64,000 bases of DNA from Streptomyces lasiicapitis (GTDB taxonomy: Bacteria > Actinomycetota > Actinomycetes > Streptomycetales > Streptomycetaceae). The translations under genes and the position numbers were made by a program. This document shows positions 34,316 through 42,814 of this stretch, one piece after another (position 1 is the first letter of the stretch; the number at the start of each line of letters is the position of its first letter). The notes beneath the pieces are model-generated. The model worked only from the letters and a program-made list of their open reading frames with translations, did no database searches and was not told where the DNA came from. The stretch is from positions 491,419 through 555,418 of the forward strand of contig NZ_BMNG01000005.1 in assembly GCF_014646335.1 (NCBI RefSeq), written 5' to 3'.

Positions 34316-35134
34316 CTAGACCTGCGGCAGGCTCTCGCCCTGCACCGCCTGGATGTCCAGCTCGACCTTCAGCGTCGTACCGATCGCGGAGATGCCCGCC
34401 TGGAGGACCTGGTTGTAGTTCATGGCGAAGTCCTCGCGGCGCAGTTCGGCGGTGGCGCGGAAGGCGGCGCGGGTGCCGCCCCAGGGGTCGGCGCCGGTGC
34501 CGAGGTAGGACAGGTCGAGGTCGACGGGGCGTACGACGCCGTGCATGCCGAGCTCGCCGCGCACCGTCCAGCGGTCGGATCCGGCGGGTTCGAGCGCGGT
34601 CGAGCGGTAGGTGATCTCGGGGTACGTCTCGACGTCCAGGAAGTCCGAGGACTTCAGGTGCCCGTCGCGCATCGCGTTGCCCGTGTCGACGGACGCGGCC
34701 CCGATCACCGCATCGACCCGCGACTTCTCCAGATCCTCGGCGATCTCGACGCGCCCCGAGAACTCGCCGAACCGGCCACGCACACTCGAAATCCCCAGAT
34801 GCTGGGCGACGGCCGCCACGGACGAGTGGACGGGGTCGATGGTCCACGGTCCGGGCGGCGGCAGCTCCGTGCCGCCCGCGCGGGCGAGGACCACATTGCC
34901 GACGTCGGCCCGCCCGCTCGCGGTGACCAGAGCGGTGGCGGCGGCGGGCGCGTACCCGACGGCGGTGACGATGACGGTGTACGGCCCGGCGGCCAGCTCC
35001 GTGGCGTCCCGCACCACGCCCTCACCGTCGACTTCGGCGCGCAGCACCTGCGTACCCGTCATGTCGGTGACGGTGACGACCGCGTGCGGTACCGCCCAGC
35101 CGTCCCGCGTCCGAACCCGCCCACTGAGTCCCAC
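34316..35134 (-). CDS. YceI-family protein with N-terminal carboxypeptidase-regulatory-like domain
   Basis: 272 aa. Residues about 1-95 form a beta-sandwich resembling the CarboxypepD_reg/prealbumin-like fold (GLSGRVRTRDGWAVPHAVVTVTD, AGPYTVIVTAVGYAP). The rest is YceI: GPWTIDPVHSSVAAVAQHLGIS, AASVDTGNAMRDGHLKS, YPEITYRST and LGMHGVVRPVDLDL, a lipocalin-like barrel that binds polyisoprenoid or other hydrophobic ligands. GTG 35134 is chosen for GGGGAG eight bases upstream. No signal peptide is visible, so it is probably cytoplasmic. The same beta domain is repeated in the exporter encoded next upstream. Confidence 0.8.
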   Translation of the reverse strand: MGLSGRVRTRDGWAVPHAVVTVTDMTGTQVLRAEVDGEGVVRDATELAAGPYTVIVTAVGYAPAAATALVTASGRADVGNVVLARAGGTELPPPGPWTIDPVHSSVAAVAQHLGISSVRGRFGEFSGRVEIAEDLEKSRVDAVIGAASVDTGNAMRDGHLKSSDFLDVETYPEITYRSTALEPAGSDRWTVRGELGMHGVVRPVDLDLSYLGTGADPWGGTRAAFRATAELRREDFAMNYNQVLQAGISAIGTTLKVELDIQAVQGESLPQV

Positions 35135-35345
35135 GTTTATTTCTCCCCTTTTTGCGCCTAAACCGGCGCCGCTCTCGCGGACCAAATGCTCGCCGCGTTG
35201 GTTGCTCAATTGATGGTTGCGGTGGTCGTGCGCAGCAAAGACCTGCCCTGGTGGTGCGCAGCGCGCAATCGGCCCCCGGCGGTGGCGACCGGCCGTCCCC
35301 AACCGTCGCGCCGCCACCGTCCCGGGGGCCCTACCGCACCGCCCC

Positions 35346-35374
35346 GGGGCCGCGTCCGCTCAAAGCGCGGCCCC
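35346..35374 (-). terminator. Terminator of the MFS-carboxypeptidase-like fusion gene
   Basis: Arms GGGGCCGCG (35346-35354) and CGCGGCCCC (35366-35374), 14 bases after the minus-strand stop at 35388. The remaining gap to 35135 holds the YceI promoter. Confidence 0.6.
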
Positions 35375-35387
35375 TGGGCGGGGTCAA

Positions 35388-37979
35388 TCACTCGCCCGGG
35401 TGGGCGAGTTCGATGTCGTGCCCGTCGACGCTGCCGCCGGCGTTGCCGTCACTGCCGACCGTCAGGCCGGTGGCCACCGGCGGGTACCCGGTCGCGATGA
35501 CCGTGTACTCGCCGCCGTCCAGGTCGGTGAAGGCGTACTCGCCGTCGGTGCCGGTCGTGGCGGTGGCCACGACGTTGCCCGCGGCGTCCACGAGGGTGAC
35601 GCGGGCGCCGTTCAGCGGCTCGCCCGCGGCCCGCACGGTGCCGAGCACCCGCGCGCCGGAGCGCAGTTCGACCTCGACGCGGGTGACGCCCACGGTGGAC
35701 ACCTCGACGGGCAGCGCCACCGGCCGGTGCCCCGCCGCGTTCACGGCGACGGTCACGGGCCCGGGGACCAGCTCGGCGAAGCCGAAGTCGCCCTGTTCAC
35801 CGGAGGACCCGGTGGCGAGCACGTCACCGCGCACATCGGTCACGACGACCATGGCGCCGGCCACGGGCAGCTTGGCGTCGGCGGTGCGCACGATGCCGGT
35901 CAGCCCGCTGGTGCCGCTGAGCAGCAGGTCGTACGCGAGGGGCTCCTCGCCGACCACGACGGTCGAGGCCTGCGGCTGGAAGCCGTCGGCGGAGGCGATG
36001 AGGACGTACGAACCGGCGCCGGGCGCGTCCACCGCGTACGAGCCGTCGTCCTGGGCGACCGCGCGCCCCAACTGCCGCCCGCCGAGCGAGATCAGCGTGA
36101 CCGCTGCCCGCGGCACGGGCGCGCTCTCGGCGCCGCGGACGAAGCCGCGGACGGGGACACCGCCGGTGGCCTGCGCGGGCGCGTCACCGGAGCCGGTGCC
36201 CGCGACGGACGCCACGGCGGCGAGCCGCTGGGTGGCATCGGGACCGGTCTCGGCCGTGGGCCCGGTGTGCGCGGCCACGGAGGCGAGCACGGGCTCCTCG
36301 GCGGCCGGGGCGGCGGCCGAGACAGCCGGGGCCGCGGGAGCCTCAGTGGAGGACGACTCGGCGGCCTGCGCGACCGCCCCCGCCGACCGCAGCGGCACCT
36401 CCTTGATGAACAGCGTCACCAGGAACGCGGCGAAGGCGATCGGCGCGGCGATCAGGAACACGTCCGCGATGCCGTGGCCGTACGCGCTCTCCATCACCGT
36501 ACGGAACGGCGCGGGCAGCGCGTCCAGGTCCGGGATGCCGCCACCGCCGGTGCCCCCGTGGCCGAACGCGGCGGCCTTGGGGCCGAGGTCGGCGAGGCCG
36601 TCCTTGACGTAGTCGGTGATGCGCGTGGACATCACGGCGCCGAGCGCCGAGACGCCCATGGCGCCGCCGAGGGACCGGAAGAAGGTGACGACGGAGCTGG
36701 CGGCGCCGATGTCCTGCGGCGCGACCTGGTTCTGCGTGCACAGCACCAGGTTCTGCATCATCATGCCGATGCCGAGGCCCATCAGGACCATGTAGATGGC
36801 GATGTGCCAGTACGCGGTGTCGTACCGCATGGTGCCGAGGAGCCCCAGACCGGCGGTCAGCAGCACACCACCGCTGACCAGCCACGCCTTCCACTTGCCC
36901 GTCTTGGTGATCAACTGCCCCGAGACGGTGGACGAGACGAACAGGCCCGCGATCATCGGGATCGTCATGACACCGGACATCGTCGGCGACTTGCCGCGCG
37001 CCAGCTGGAAGTACTGGCTGAAGAACACGGTGCCGGCGAACATCGCGACACCCACGAACAGCGAGGCGACCGAGGCGAGCGCGATGGTCCGGTTGCGGAA
37101 GAGCCGCAGCGGAATGATCGGCTCGCTGGCCCTGGACTCGACGAGCAGGAACAGCAGGCCGAGCGCGATCGCGCCGCCCACCATGGAGTACGACTGCCAC
37201 GACAGCCACTCGTACTTCTTGCCGGCGCCGGAGCCCGCGAAGGTGACCCACACCAGGAGCAGCGACACGGCGGCCGTGATGAAGAAGGCGCCGGCCCAGT
37301 CGACCTTCACCTCCCGCTTCACCACGGGCAGCTTCAGGGTCTTCTGCAGCACGATCAGGGCGATGATCGCGAACGGCACGCCGACGTAGAAGCACCAGCG
37401 CCAGCCGAGCCACGAGGTGTCGGTGATGACACCGCCGAGCAGCGGGCCGCCGACGGTGGCGACGGCGAAGGTCGCGCCGAGGTAGCCGGAGTAACGCCCG
37501 CGCTCGCGCGGGGAGATCATCGCGGCCATGACGATCTGGGCGAGCGCCGAGAGACCGCCGACGCCGATGCCCTGCACCACGCGGCAGGCGATCAGCATTC
37601 CGGCGTTCTGCGAGAGACCGGCCGCGGCCGATCCGAGCACGAAGATGACCAGTGCTATCTGGACCAGCGTCTTCTTGCTGAACAGGTCGGAGAGCTTGCC
37701 CCACAGCGGGGTGCTCGCCGTCATCGAGAGCAGCGCGGCGGTGACGACCCAGGTGTAGGCGGACTGGCCGCCGCCGAGGTCACCGATGATCTCGGGCAGG
37801 GCGTTGGAGACGATCGTCGACGAGAGGATCGCGACGAACATGCCGAGCAGCAGGCCGGAGAGCGCCTCCATGATCTGCCGGTGCGACATCGGGGCACCGT
37901 CGGCGCCGCCGCCGTGCCCTCCGTGCGCTCCGTGCTTGGCATGGGCGCCCCGCACACCGGACGGTGTGGATGTTGCCAT
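35388..37979 (-). CDS. DHA2-type MFS exporter fused to three carboxypeptidase-regulatory-like domains
   Basis: 863 aa. A His/Gly-rich N-terminus precedes about 14 TM segments (residues 35-530) with DHA2 motifs: SSTIVSNALPEI, LWGKLSDLFSKKTL and CRVVQGIGVGGLSAL. After an Ala/Pro linker come three beta-sandwich units of 80-90 residues, each with a pattern like VRGFVRG-APVPRAAVTL, LTGIVRTA-PVAGAMVVV and VLGTVRAAGEPLNGARVTL. Their position after the final TM suggests a cytoplasmic or external tail that contacts a partner or ligand. A MarR gene ends 20 bp upstream, in the same transcript. Most MFS proteins lack any such tail. Confidence 0.87.
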   Translation of the reverse strand: MATSTPSGVRGAHAKHGAHGGHGGGADGAPMSHRQIMEALSGLLLGMFVAILSSTIVSNALPEIIGDLGGGQSAYTWVVTAALLSMTASTPLWGKLSDLFSKKTLVQIALVIFVLGSAAAGLSQNAGMLIACRVVQGIGVGGLSALAQIVMAAMISPRERGRYSGYLGATFAVATVGGPLLGGVITDTSWLGWRWCFYVGVPFAIIALIVLQKTLKLPVVKREVKVDWAGAFFITAAVSLLLVWVTFAGSGAGKKYEWLSWQSYSMVGGAIALGLLFLLVESRASEPIIPLRLFRNRTIALASVASLFVGVAMFAGTVFFSQYFQLARGKSPTMSGVMTIPMIAGLFVSSTVSGQLITKTGKWKAWLVSGGVLLTAGLGLLGTMRYDTAYWHIAIYMVLMGLGIGMMMQNLVLCTQNQVAPQDIGAASSVVTFFRSLGGAMGVSALGAVMSTRITDYVKDGLADLGPKAAAFGHGGTGGGGIPDLDALPAPFRTVMESAYGHGIADVFLIAAPIAFAAFLVTLFIKEVPLRSAGAVAQAAESSSTEAPAAPAVSAAAPAAEEPVLASVAAHTGPTAETGPDATQRLAAVASVAGTGSGDAPAQATGGVPVRGFVRGAESAPVPRAAVTLISLGGRQLGRAVAQDDGSYAVDAPGAGSYVLIASADGFQPQASTVVVGEEPLAYDLLLSGTSGLTGIVRTADAKLPVAGAMVVVTDVRGDVLATGSSGEQGDFGFAELVPGPVTVAVNAAGHRPVALPVEVSTVGVTRVEVELRSGARVLGTVRAAGEPLNGARVTLVDAAGNVVATATTGTDGEYAFTDLDGGEYTVIATGYPPVATGLTVGSDGNAGGSVDGHDIELAHPGE

Positions 37980-37999
37980 GGGCTTCCTTTTCCTGATTC

Positions 38000-38530
38000 T
38001 TACGCGGGTGTACGGGTTGTTTCCTCGGTCGCGTGCGGGGGCCCGGGGAGCCGGGCCGAGGCCACGCGGCAGTCCCCGAAGCTGGCACGCAGGCGTGCGA
38101 GCAACGCGCTCAAGTGGCCGACCTCGTCGTCGGACCAGTCGTGCAGGTAGTGGGCGAGCGTCCGCATGGACAGCTCGGACAGCTCCGCGAACTTGGCCTC
38201 GCCCGCGGGCGTGAGCCGCAGGATGCGCGAGCGCTTGTCCGCGGGGTCGGGGGACCGCTCGATCCAGCCGCGCTCCGCGACGTGCGCGACATGGCGGCTG
38301 GTCACCGACATGTCGACGGCGAGCAGCTCGGCGAGCCTGCTCATCCGCATCTCGCCGTGCCGCTGAAGGAGCGTGATCACGGCGGCGGAGCCGCCGGGGC
38401 AGTCGGCGGGCAGGCCCCGGCCGAGGCCGCGCTTCACGGCGCCGATGGCGCTGAGCTGGCGGGCCAGCTCCTCGTATTCACGCTGTGCGGCCACGGCCCC
38501 GCCCTCACTTTCGTTGCTTAGGGCAACCAT
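38000..38530 (-). CDS. MarR-family regulator of the MFS fusion gene
   Basis: 176 aa. Winged helix-turn-helix: MRMSRLAELLAVDMSVTSRHVAHVAERGWIERSPDPADKRSRILRLT (helices 3-4 and the wing DKRSR), flanked by dimerisation helices with ARQLSAIGAV and HLSALLARLR. The start codon ATG 38530 directly adjoins one palindrome, with a second further upstream; both probably mediate autorepression. The exporter gene starts 20 bp after the stop, so loss of repression by a ligand would induce both. Confidence 0.88.
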   Translation of the reverse strand: MVALSNESEGGAVAAQREYEELARQLSAIGAVKRGLGRGLPADCPGGSAAVITLLQRHGEMRMSRLAELLAVDMSVTSRHVAHVAERGWIERSPDPADKRSRILRLTPAGEAKFAELSELSMRTLAHYLHDWSDDEVGHLSALLARLRASFGDCRVASARLPGPPHATEETTRTPA

Positions 38531-38557
38531 AGAGACAGTTGGTTGCCGCAGGCAAAC
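38513..38557. promoter_or_regulatory. Two MarR-type operators
   Basis: Site 1: GTTGC-TTAGG-GCAAC (38513-38527), covering the marR start codon. Site 2: TTGCC-GCA-GGCAA (38543-38555) just upstream. Both share the TTGC/GCAA half-site. Confidence 0.6.
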
Positions 38558-38655
38558 TAAAACTGGACCAACGGGCTAAAGGCCTGGTAAAGGTCTGGGA
38601 CCCCACCCGTAAAGTCGCCGGTCAGCGGGGGTTGGGCCCGGCGGCGGGGATTCGC

Positions 38656-38661
38656 TAGGGT
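38656..38661 (+). promoter_or_regulatory. -10 box of a leaderless promoter
   Basis: TAGGGT, eight bases before ATG 38670; no ribosome site is present between them. Confidence 0.5.
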
Positions 38662-38669
38662 CCTGCCCC

Positions 38670-38894
38670 ATGGCACACAACCCCCATGCCCCCCAGGGCG
38701 CCCCGGGCCCCGAGGGTCAGCACGACCCGGCGGGCTCCACTCAGATGTTCCGCGCCTTCGTCGACGAGACCCCGCAGGGCGGCCGCGCCCAGCGCCAGGC
38801 ACCGGCCCCGGCGGGCCCGCGCATCGGCCTCATCCTCGGCGTGGTCGCGGCCGTCGTGATCGTGGCCGCGGTGGCCTGGCTGGCACTGAAGTAA
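38670..38894 (+). CDS. Small single-pass membrane protein
   Basis: 74 aa. A hydrophilic N-terminal half rich in His, Pro, Gly and Gln (HNPHAPQGAP) contains a short TQMFRAFVDETP motif. A basic PRIG then leads into one C-terminal TM helix (LILGVVAAVVIVAAVAWLAL) ending in Lys. The N-terminus should therefore be cytoplasmic, or the protein tail-anchored. I know no function. Coding is supported by the leaderless promoter, strong third-position GC and conservation of such a gene near sigN/sigF in Streptomyces as I recall. It is divergent from the marR gene. Confidence 0.7.
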   Translation: MAHNPHAPQGAPGPEGQHDPAGSTQMFRAFVDETPQGGRAQRQAPAPAGPRIGLILGVVAAVVIVAAVAWLALK

Positions 38895-38950
38895 CGCTCC
38901 GGCTGAACCGGCCGAGGCGGGGCTCCGGCTGATCAGGCCGACCTGATCAG

Positions 38951-39790
38951 CTACTTCCAGTCCACGTCGACGTCGCGTGTCTCGATGTGCATGCCTAGCG
39001 GAACGCGCCACCAGTCGACGCAAATCGGCCAAGTCTTCTTCACGGTTTTCCCGGCCCCGATGGGCGCCGGGAGCTTCCGCGTGGCCTCGATCGTTCCCCA
39101 GTCCACGCCGAGGGCGCCGATGATGTGCGTACCGAGCGTGATGCTGCCCGAACGCACGGGTGAGCCACCGGCGTTGCGGAAGCTGAGGGTCACGTCCTCG
39201 CACCAGCGCTTCTCGGCGGGCCGGCGGCGGGGGTCGCCGACCTTGAGGGCGGCGGGGCGGGGTGGGGCGCTGGTGCCGGGCTTTTCGGGCGGGCGTGGAC
39301 GGTCGTCGCCCGGGGCGCTGGGGCGGGTCCCGTTGTCGTCGTCGCCGTCACGGCCCGGTGGCGAGCTGTCCGGCGCGTCGGGAGAGCTCGAACTCCCGCT
39401 GCCGTCGGGCGATTTGCTGTCAGGGCTCGCGGGCTCCCCGGGACCGCCGCCGGACTCAGGGCTGTTGCCGCCGCCCTCGGGACCCGTGCTCTCGCCGCCG
39501 CCCGAGCCGCCCTCCCGGGAGGGCTTCCCGCCCGGACCGCCGGGTGAGGTCCCGGACGGCTTCCCGGAAGGCTCCCCGTCCAACGGCACGTACTCCACGT
39601 CCCCGCGGGGCGCCACGACCCCGCCAGGCCCCTTCTCCGGCCCGTCCCCGGCCGCGCCGGTGGCCACGTAGCCGTCGCGGCCGTCGCCGCCGCACGCGGC
39701 GAGCAGTCCGCCCAGACACAGCAACGCCGCCGAGGCGCCGACCATCGCGCCCCGGCGGCCACGTCCGCCTCTCCAAGCACCACGAAGCAT
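38951..39790 (-). CDS. Putative lipoprotein with Pro/Ser/Gly-rich spacer
   Basis: 279 aa. A basic start (RGGRGRRG) and a hydrophobic segment end in the lipobox LLAAC (Cys near residue 33), so a diacylglyceryl-modified, membrane-anchored protein is expected. Residues about 60-180 are a disordered Gly/Ser/Pro/Asp linker. The C-terminal ~95 residues form a beta-rich domain with two Cys (RWCEDVTLSFRNAGG and WPICVDWWRVP). The family is unknown to me. Position directly downstream of sigN (90 bp) suggests it may belong to the same developmental locus. Confidence 0.75.
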   Translation of the reverse strand: MLRGAWRGGRGRRGAMVGASAALLCLGGLLAACGGDGRDGYVATGAAGDGPEKGPGGVVAPRGDVEYVPLDGEPSGKPSGTSPGGPGGKPSREGGSGGGESTGPEGGGNSPESGGGPGEPASPDSKSPDGSGSSSSPDAPDSSPPGRDGDDDNGTRPSAPGDDRPRPPEKPGTSAPPRPAALKVGDPRRRPAEKRWCEDVTLSFRNAGGSPVRSGSITLGTHIIGALGVDWGTIEATRKLPAPIGAGKTVKKTWPICVDWWRVPLGMHIETRDVDVDWK

Positions 39791-39880
39791 CGCGCCAGTG
39801 TGGCTGACGCTCCGTCAATTAGGAACCCTGTCAACAGGATCCGTGCGAGCCGCAGGAGCGGTCACGTACCGCCGAAGCGG

Positions 39881-40756
39881 TCAGTCGCCGATGAGCCCTT
39901 CCCGAAGCTGCGCCAGCGTCCGCGTGAGCAGCCGGGAGACGTGCATCTGCGAGATGCCGACCTCCTCGCCGATCTGCGACTGCGTCATGTTCGCGAAGAA
40001 CCGCAGCATGATGATGCGGCGCTCGCGCGGCGGCAGCTTGGCGAGCAGCGGCTTCAGGGACTCGCGGTACTCGACGCCCTCCAGGGCCGTGTCCTCGTAC
40101 CCGAGGCGGTCCGCGAGGGAGCCCTCGCCGCCGTCGTCCTCGGGGGCGGGGGAGTCGAGCGAGGAGGCGGTGTACGCGTTGCCGACGGCGAGGCCGTCGA
40201 CCACGTCCTCCTCGGACACGCCGAGCACGGCGGCCAGTTCGGGCACCGTGGGCGAGCGGTCCAGGCGCTGGGCGAGGTCGTCGCTGGCCTTCGTCAGGGC
40301 GAGCCGGAGCTCCTGGAGCCGGCGCGGCACGCGCACGGACCAGCTGGTGTCCCGGAAGAAGCGCTTGATCTCACCGACGACGGTCGGCATCGCGAACGTC
40401 GGGAACTCCACGCCGCGTTCGCAGTCGAACCGGTCGATCGCCTTGATCAGGCCGATGGTGCCGACCTGGACGATGTCCTCCATCGGTTCGTTGCGGCTGC
40501 GGAAGCGGGCCGCCGCGTACCGGACGAGGGGGAGGTTCAGCTCGATCAGGGTGTCTCTGACGTAGGCACGCTCGGGGCTGTCCTGGTCGAGGGCGGCGAG
40601 CCGCAGGAAGAGGGAGCGGGACAGGGTGCGGGTGTCGATGGCTCCCGGGGCCGGGGATACGGCCTCGGAACCCTTGAGCGCGTCGGGCGCTGAGTCGCTC
40701 GCACTGTCTTCGAGCGTGAGCGTGAGCACCTTCGAGCTGCCCTGGTCTGCGGACAT
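39881..40756 (-). CDS. sigN: RNA polymerase sigma factor of the SigB/F/G group, probably SigN
   Basis: 291 aa group-3 sigma factor. Region 2 is LPLVRYAAARFRSRNEPMEDIVQVGTIGLIKAIDRFD with EFPTFAMPTVVGEIKRFFRD. Region 3 is VRVPRRLQELRL onward, and region 4 is LPPRERRIIMLRFFANMTQSQIGEEVGISQMHVSRLLTRTLAQL (each quoted as separate elements). ATG 40756 has AAGGGGGTGG as ribosome site. Order relative to tadA and upp matches the sigN slot (SCO4034) of S. coelicolor, where SigN acts in aerial hyphae; the symbol rests on synteny and memory. Activity is probably controlled by an anti-sigma/anti-anti-sigma switch encoded elsewhere. Confidence 0.8.
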   Translation of the reverse strand: MSADQGSSKVLTLTLEDSASDSAPDALKGSEAVSPAPGAIDTRTLSRSLFLRLAALDQDSPERAYVRDTLIELNLPLVRYAAARFRSRNEPMEDIVQVGTIGLIKAIDRFDCERGVEFPTFAMPTVVGEIKRFFRDTSWSVRVPRRLQELRLALTKASDDLAQRLDRSPTVPELAAVLGVSEEDVVDGLAVGNAYTASSLDSPAPEDDGGEGSLADRLGYEDTALEGVEYRESLKPLLAKLPPRERRIIMLRFFANMTQSQIGEEVGISQMHVSRLLTRTLAQLREGLIGD

Positions 40757-40892
40757 GCCACCCCCTTGAGGTCGCGGACGGTCGCGGCCGGCGCTCCGCC
40801 GAAGGAACGCAGCCTCCACCTGAATACCGGCGGCGGGGCCCCGGCAAACGCGGTTCCAGCAGAATGTCACATGTCGGCAACGCGCTGTAGCT

Positions 40893-40906
40893 ACTTGTCG
40901 ACAAGT
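40893..40906. promoter_or_regulatory. Perfect 14-bp palindrome upstream of sigN
   Basis: ACTTGTC-GACAAGT, 137 bp before the sigN start, in the 243-bp gap between sigF and sigN. A candidate operator for a developmental regulator. Confidence 0.5.
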
Positions 40907-40999
40907 GAGGGTGACGTCCGTGCAGGAAAGAGGGGGTCTGGGACTTTTTCGGCCGTGACTCCGTCGGTAACGGCCAAAAGGCCGTTCCACCCGATACGG

Positions 41000-41848
41000 T
41001 TACGCCTCGATCCGATTTGCGGACCGAAGTCGCGCGAAGCTTCTGGCCAGCAGTCGTGACACATGCATCTGGGAAACGCCCAATTCCGCGCTGATCTGCG
41101 ACTGGGTCAGATTGCTGTAGTAGCGAAGCAGCAGGATCCGCTGTTCCCGCTCGGGCAGTTGGACGAGCAGATGCCGTACGAGATCGCGGTGCTCCACGCC
41201 GTCCAGGGCCGGGTCCTCGTACCCGAGCCGGTCCACGAGGCCGGGCAGCCCGTCGCCCTCCTGCGCGGCCTCCAGGGACGTCGCGTGGTACGAACGCCCG
41301 GCCTCGATGCAGGAGAGCACCTCCTCCTCGGTGATCCGCAGCCGCTCGGCGATCTCGGCGGTGGTCGGCGAGCGCCCGAAGGCCGTGGTGAGGTCCTCGG
41401 TCGCCCCGGTGACCTGCACCCACAGCTCGTGCAGCCGCCTCGGTACGTGCACGGTGCGCACGTTGTCGCGGAAGTACCGCTTGATCTCGCCGACGACGGT
41501 GGGCATCGCGAAGGTCGGGAACTGCACGCCGCGGTCGGGGTCGAAGCGGTCGATGGCGTTGATGAGCCCGATGGTGCCGACCTGGACGACGTCCTCCATC
41601 GGCTCGTTGCGGCTGCGGAAGCGGGCGGCGGCGTACCGCACGAGCGGAAGGTTCGCCTCGATGAGCGCCCCGCGCACCCTGCTGTGCTCGGGGGTGCCCA
41701 CGGTGAGCCCCTTGAGCTGGGCGAACAGGACCTGGGTGAGGGCGCGGGTGTCGGCGCCCCGGGTGCTCGGGGCCTTCACGGGTGGCCCTTCGGTCACCTG
41801 GGCGGGCAGTGCTTCGGGCGCAGAACTGGCCGGCACGGTCAACGCCAC
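41000..41848 (-). CDS. sigF: RNA polymerase sigma factor SigF (sporulation)
   Basis: 282 aa. Sequence agrees closely with my memory of S. coelicolor SigF: ADTRALTQVLFAQLKGL, ANLPLVRYAAARFRSRNEP, GVQFPTFAMPTVVGEIKRYF, VRTVHVPRRLHELWVQVTGA, SYHATSLEAAQEGDGLPGL and a C-terminal SQMHVSRLLARSFARLRSA. SigF acts late in spore maturation and directs genes for the spore wall and pigment. GTG 41848 follows GGGAG by five bases. It is upstream of and parallel to sigN; the two share about half of their residues, suggesting tandem duplication. Confidence 0.88.
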   Translation of the reverse strand: MALTVPASSAPEALPAQVTEGPPVKAPSTRGADTRALTQVLFAQLKGLTVGTPEHSRVRGALIEANLPLVRYAAARFRSRNEPMEDVVQVGTIGLINAIDRFDPDRGVQFPTFAMPTVVGEIKRYFRDNVRTVHVPRRLHELWVQVTGATEDLTTAFGRSPTTAEIAERLRITEEEVLSCIEAGRSYHATSLEAAQEGDGLPGLVDRLGYEDPALDGVEHRDLVRHLLVQLPEREQRILLLRYYSNLTQSQISAELGVSQMHVSRLLARSFARLRSANRIEA

Positions 41849-42004
41849 CCCTTCTCCCGCGAGTCCGGCAGAGCTCGATCAAGCCCGGTCGATCTCGGTC
41901 AACTCATCCGTCAAAAGCGGTCATAGCATCACAAGACATGTGCACTGTGTGCAAGCACCCGATAACTCCGTGTTGAACGGCAAGTTGGGGCAGAAGACGC
42001 GAAA

Positions 42005-42034
42005 CGGCCCCGCACCGTTCCCGGTGCGGGGCCG
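42005..42034 (-). terminator. Terminator of the Dabb-family gene
   Basis: Arms CGGCCCCGCACC (42005-42016) and GGTGCGGGGCCG (42023-42034) with a six-base loop, 21 bases after the stop. Confidence 0.75.
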
Positions 42035-42054
42035 TGGAAAACGCGGCGGCGGCC

Positions 42055-42348
42055 TCAGAACTCGTAGTCGGCGATCACCCACGTGGCGAACTCGCGCCAC
42101 AGCGCGACGCCCGCCTGGTGGGCCGGGTGCTCCAGGTACCGGGTGAGCGCGTCGGCGTCCTCGACTGCGGAGTTGATGGCGTAGTCGTACGCGATGGGGC
42201 GCTCGGAGATGTTCCAGGCGCACTCCCAGAAGCGCAGCTCGGGGACGAGCCCGCCGAGCTCCTCGAAGGCCTTGACGCCGGCGGTGACGCGCGGGTCGTC
42301 GCGCTCCACACCGTCGTTGAGCTTGAAGAGGACCAGATGGCGGATCAC
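42055..42348 (-). CDS. Dabb-family (stress-response A/B barrel) protein
   Basis: 97 aa, a single dimeric alpha/beta-barrel unit: IRHLVLFKLNDGVERDD at the start, AFEELGGLVPELRFWECAWN in the middle, and EHPAHQAGVALWREFATWVIADYEF at the end (HPxH with the final strand). Members are small cytoplasmic proteins, some enzymes of polyketide cyclisation, many of unknown role. GTG 42348 follows GGGAGC by about seven bases. It is flanked by a terminator and a small membrane-protein gene. Confidence 0.85.
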   Translation of the reverse strand: MIRHLVLFKLNDGVERDDPRVTAGVKAFEELGGLVPELRFWECAWNISERPIAYDYAINSAVEDADALTRYLEHPAHQAGVALWREFATWVIADYEF

Positions 42349-42398
42349 GGGCGCTCCCAGTGGTCGGATCGTAGGGCGGCGACCGGCCGGTACGGCGG

Positions 42399-42578
42399 TC
42401 AGTCGTCCTTGCCGCCGTTGGCCACCCAGGTCATGAAGTCGCCGATGGCCTTGGCGCCGTTCGAAATGCCCTCGAACCCTACCTGGACGTAGTCCGCGGC
42501 CTTTTCCGGGTCGGTGATGATCACGTACAGGATGAACACCACGAGCACGAAGAGAACGATCTTCTTCGGGTCCTTCAC
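42399..42578 (-). CDS. Small single-TM membrane protein
   Basis: 59 aa from GTG 42578, seven bases after GGAGG. KDPKK is followed by a hydrophobic helix IVLFVLVVFILYVIITDP and an amphipathic C-terminal half (ADYVQVGFEGISNGAKAIGDFMTW). The last part resembles the small DUF-type actinobacterial peptides with a phage-holin-like look, but I know no function. It lies just upstream of the Dabb gene in the same direction. Confidence 0.7.
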   Translation of the reverse strand: MKDPKKIVLFVLVVFILYVIITDPEKAADYVQVGFEGISNGAKAIGDFMTWVANGGKDD

Positions 42579-42814
42579 GCTGTGGCCTCCCCGTGCCCGC
42601 TCATCCCCGTAGCCATCCCCGCACCCCGTGTGCCGCTTGATCTGCCTGTGCCGGGCGAGTCTAACGTGGCCCGAACTCACCTGGTTTTTAAGGACCAATG
42701 ACCCGGCGGCAGAGGCCCTTGGACTGCGGGTTCGCCCTTTCCCGAGGAGCAGGATGGGGGGTGAGCCCGGCGGATCTGGCAGGAATCTCCGGGCCTGGGA
42801 CTGGTACTCCACTG

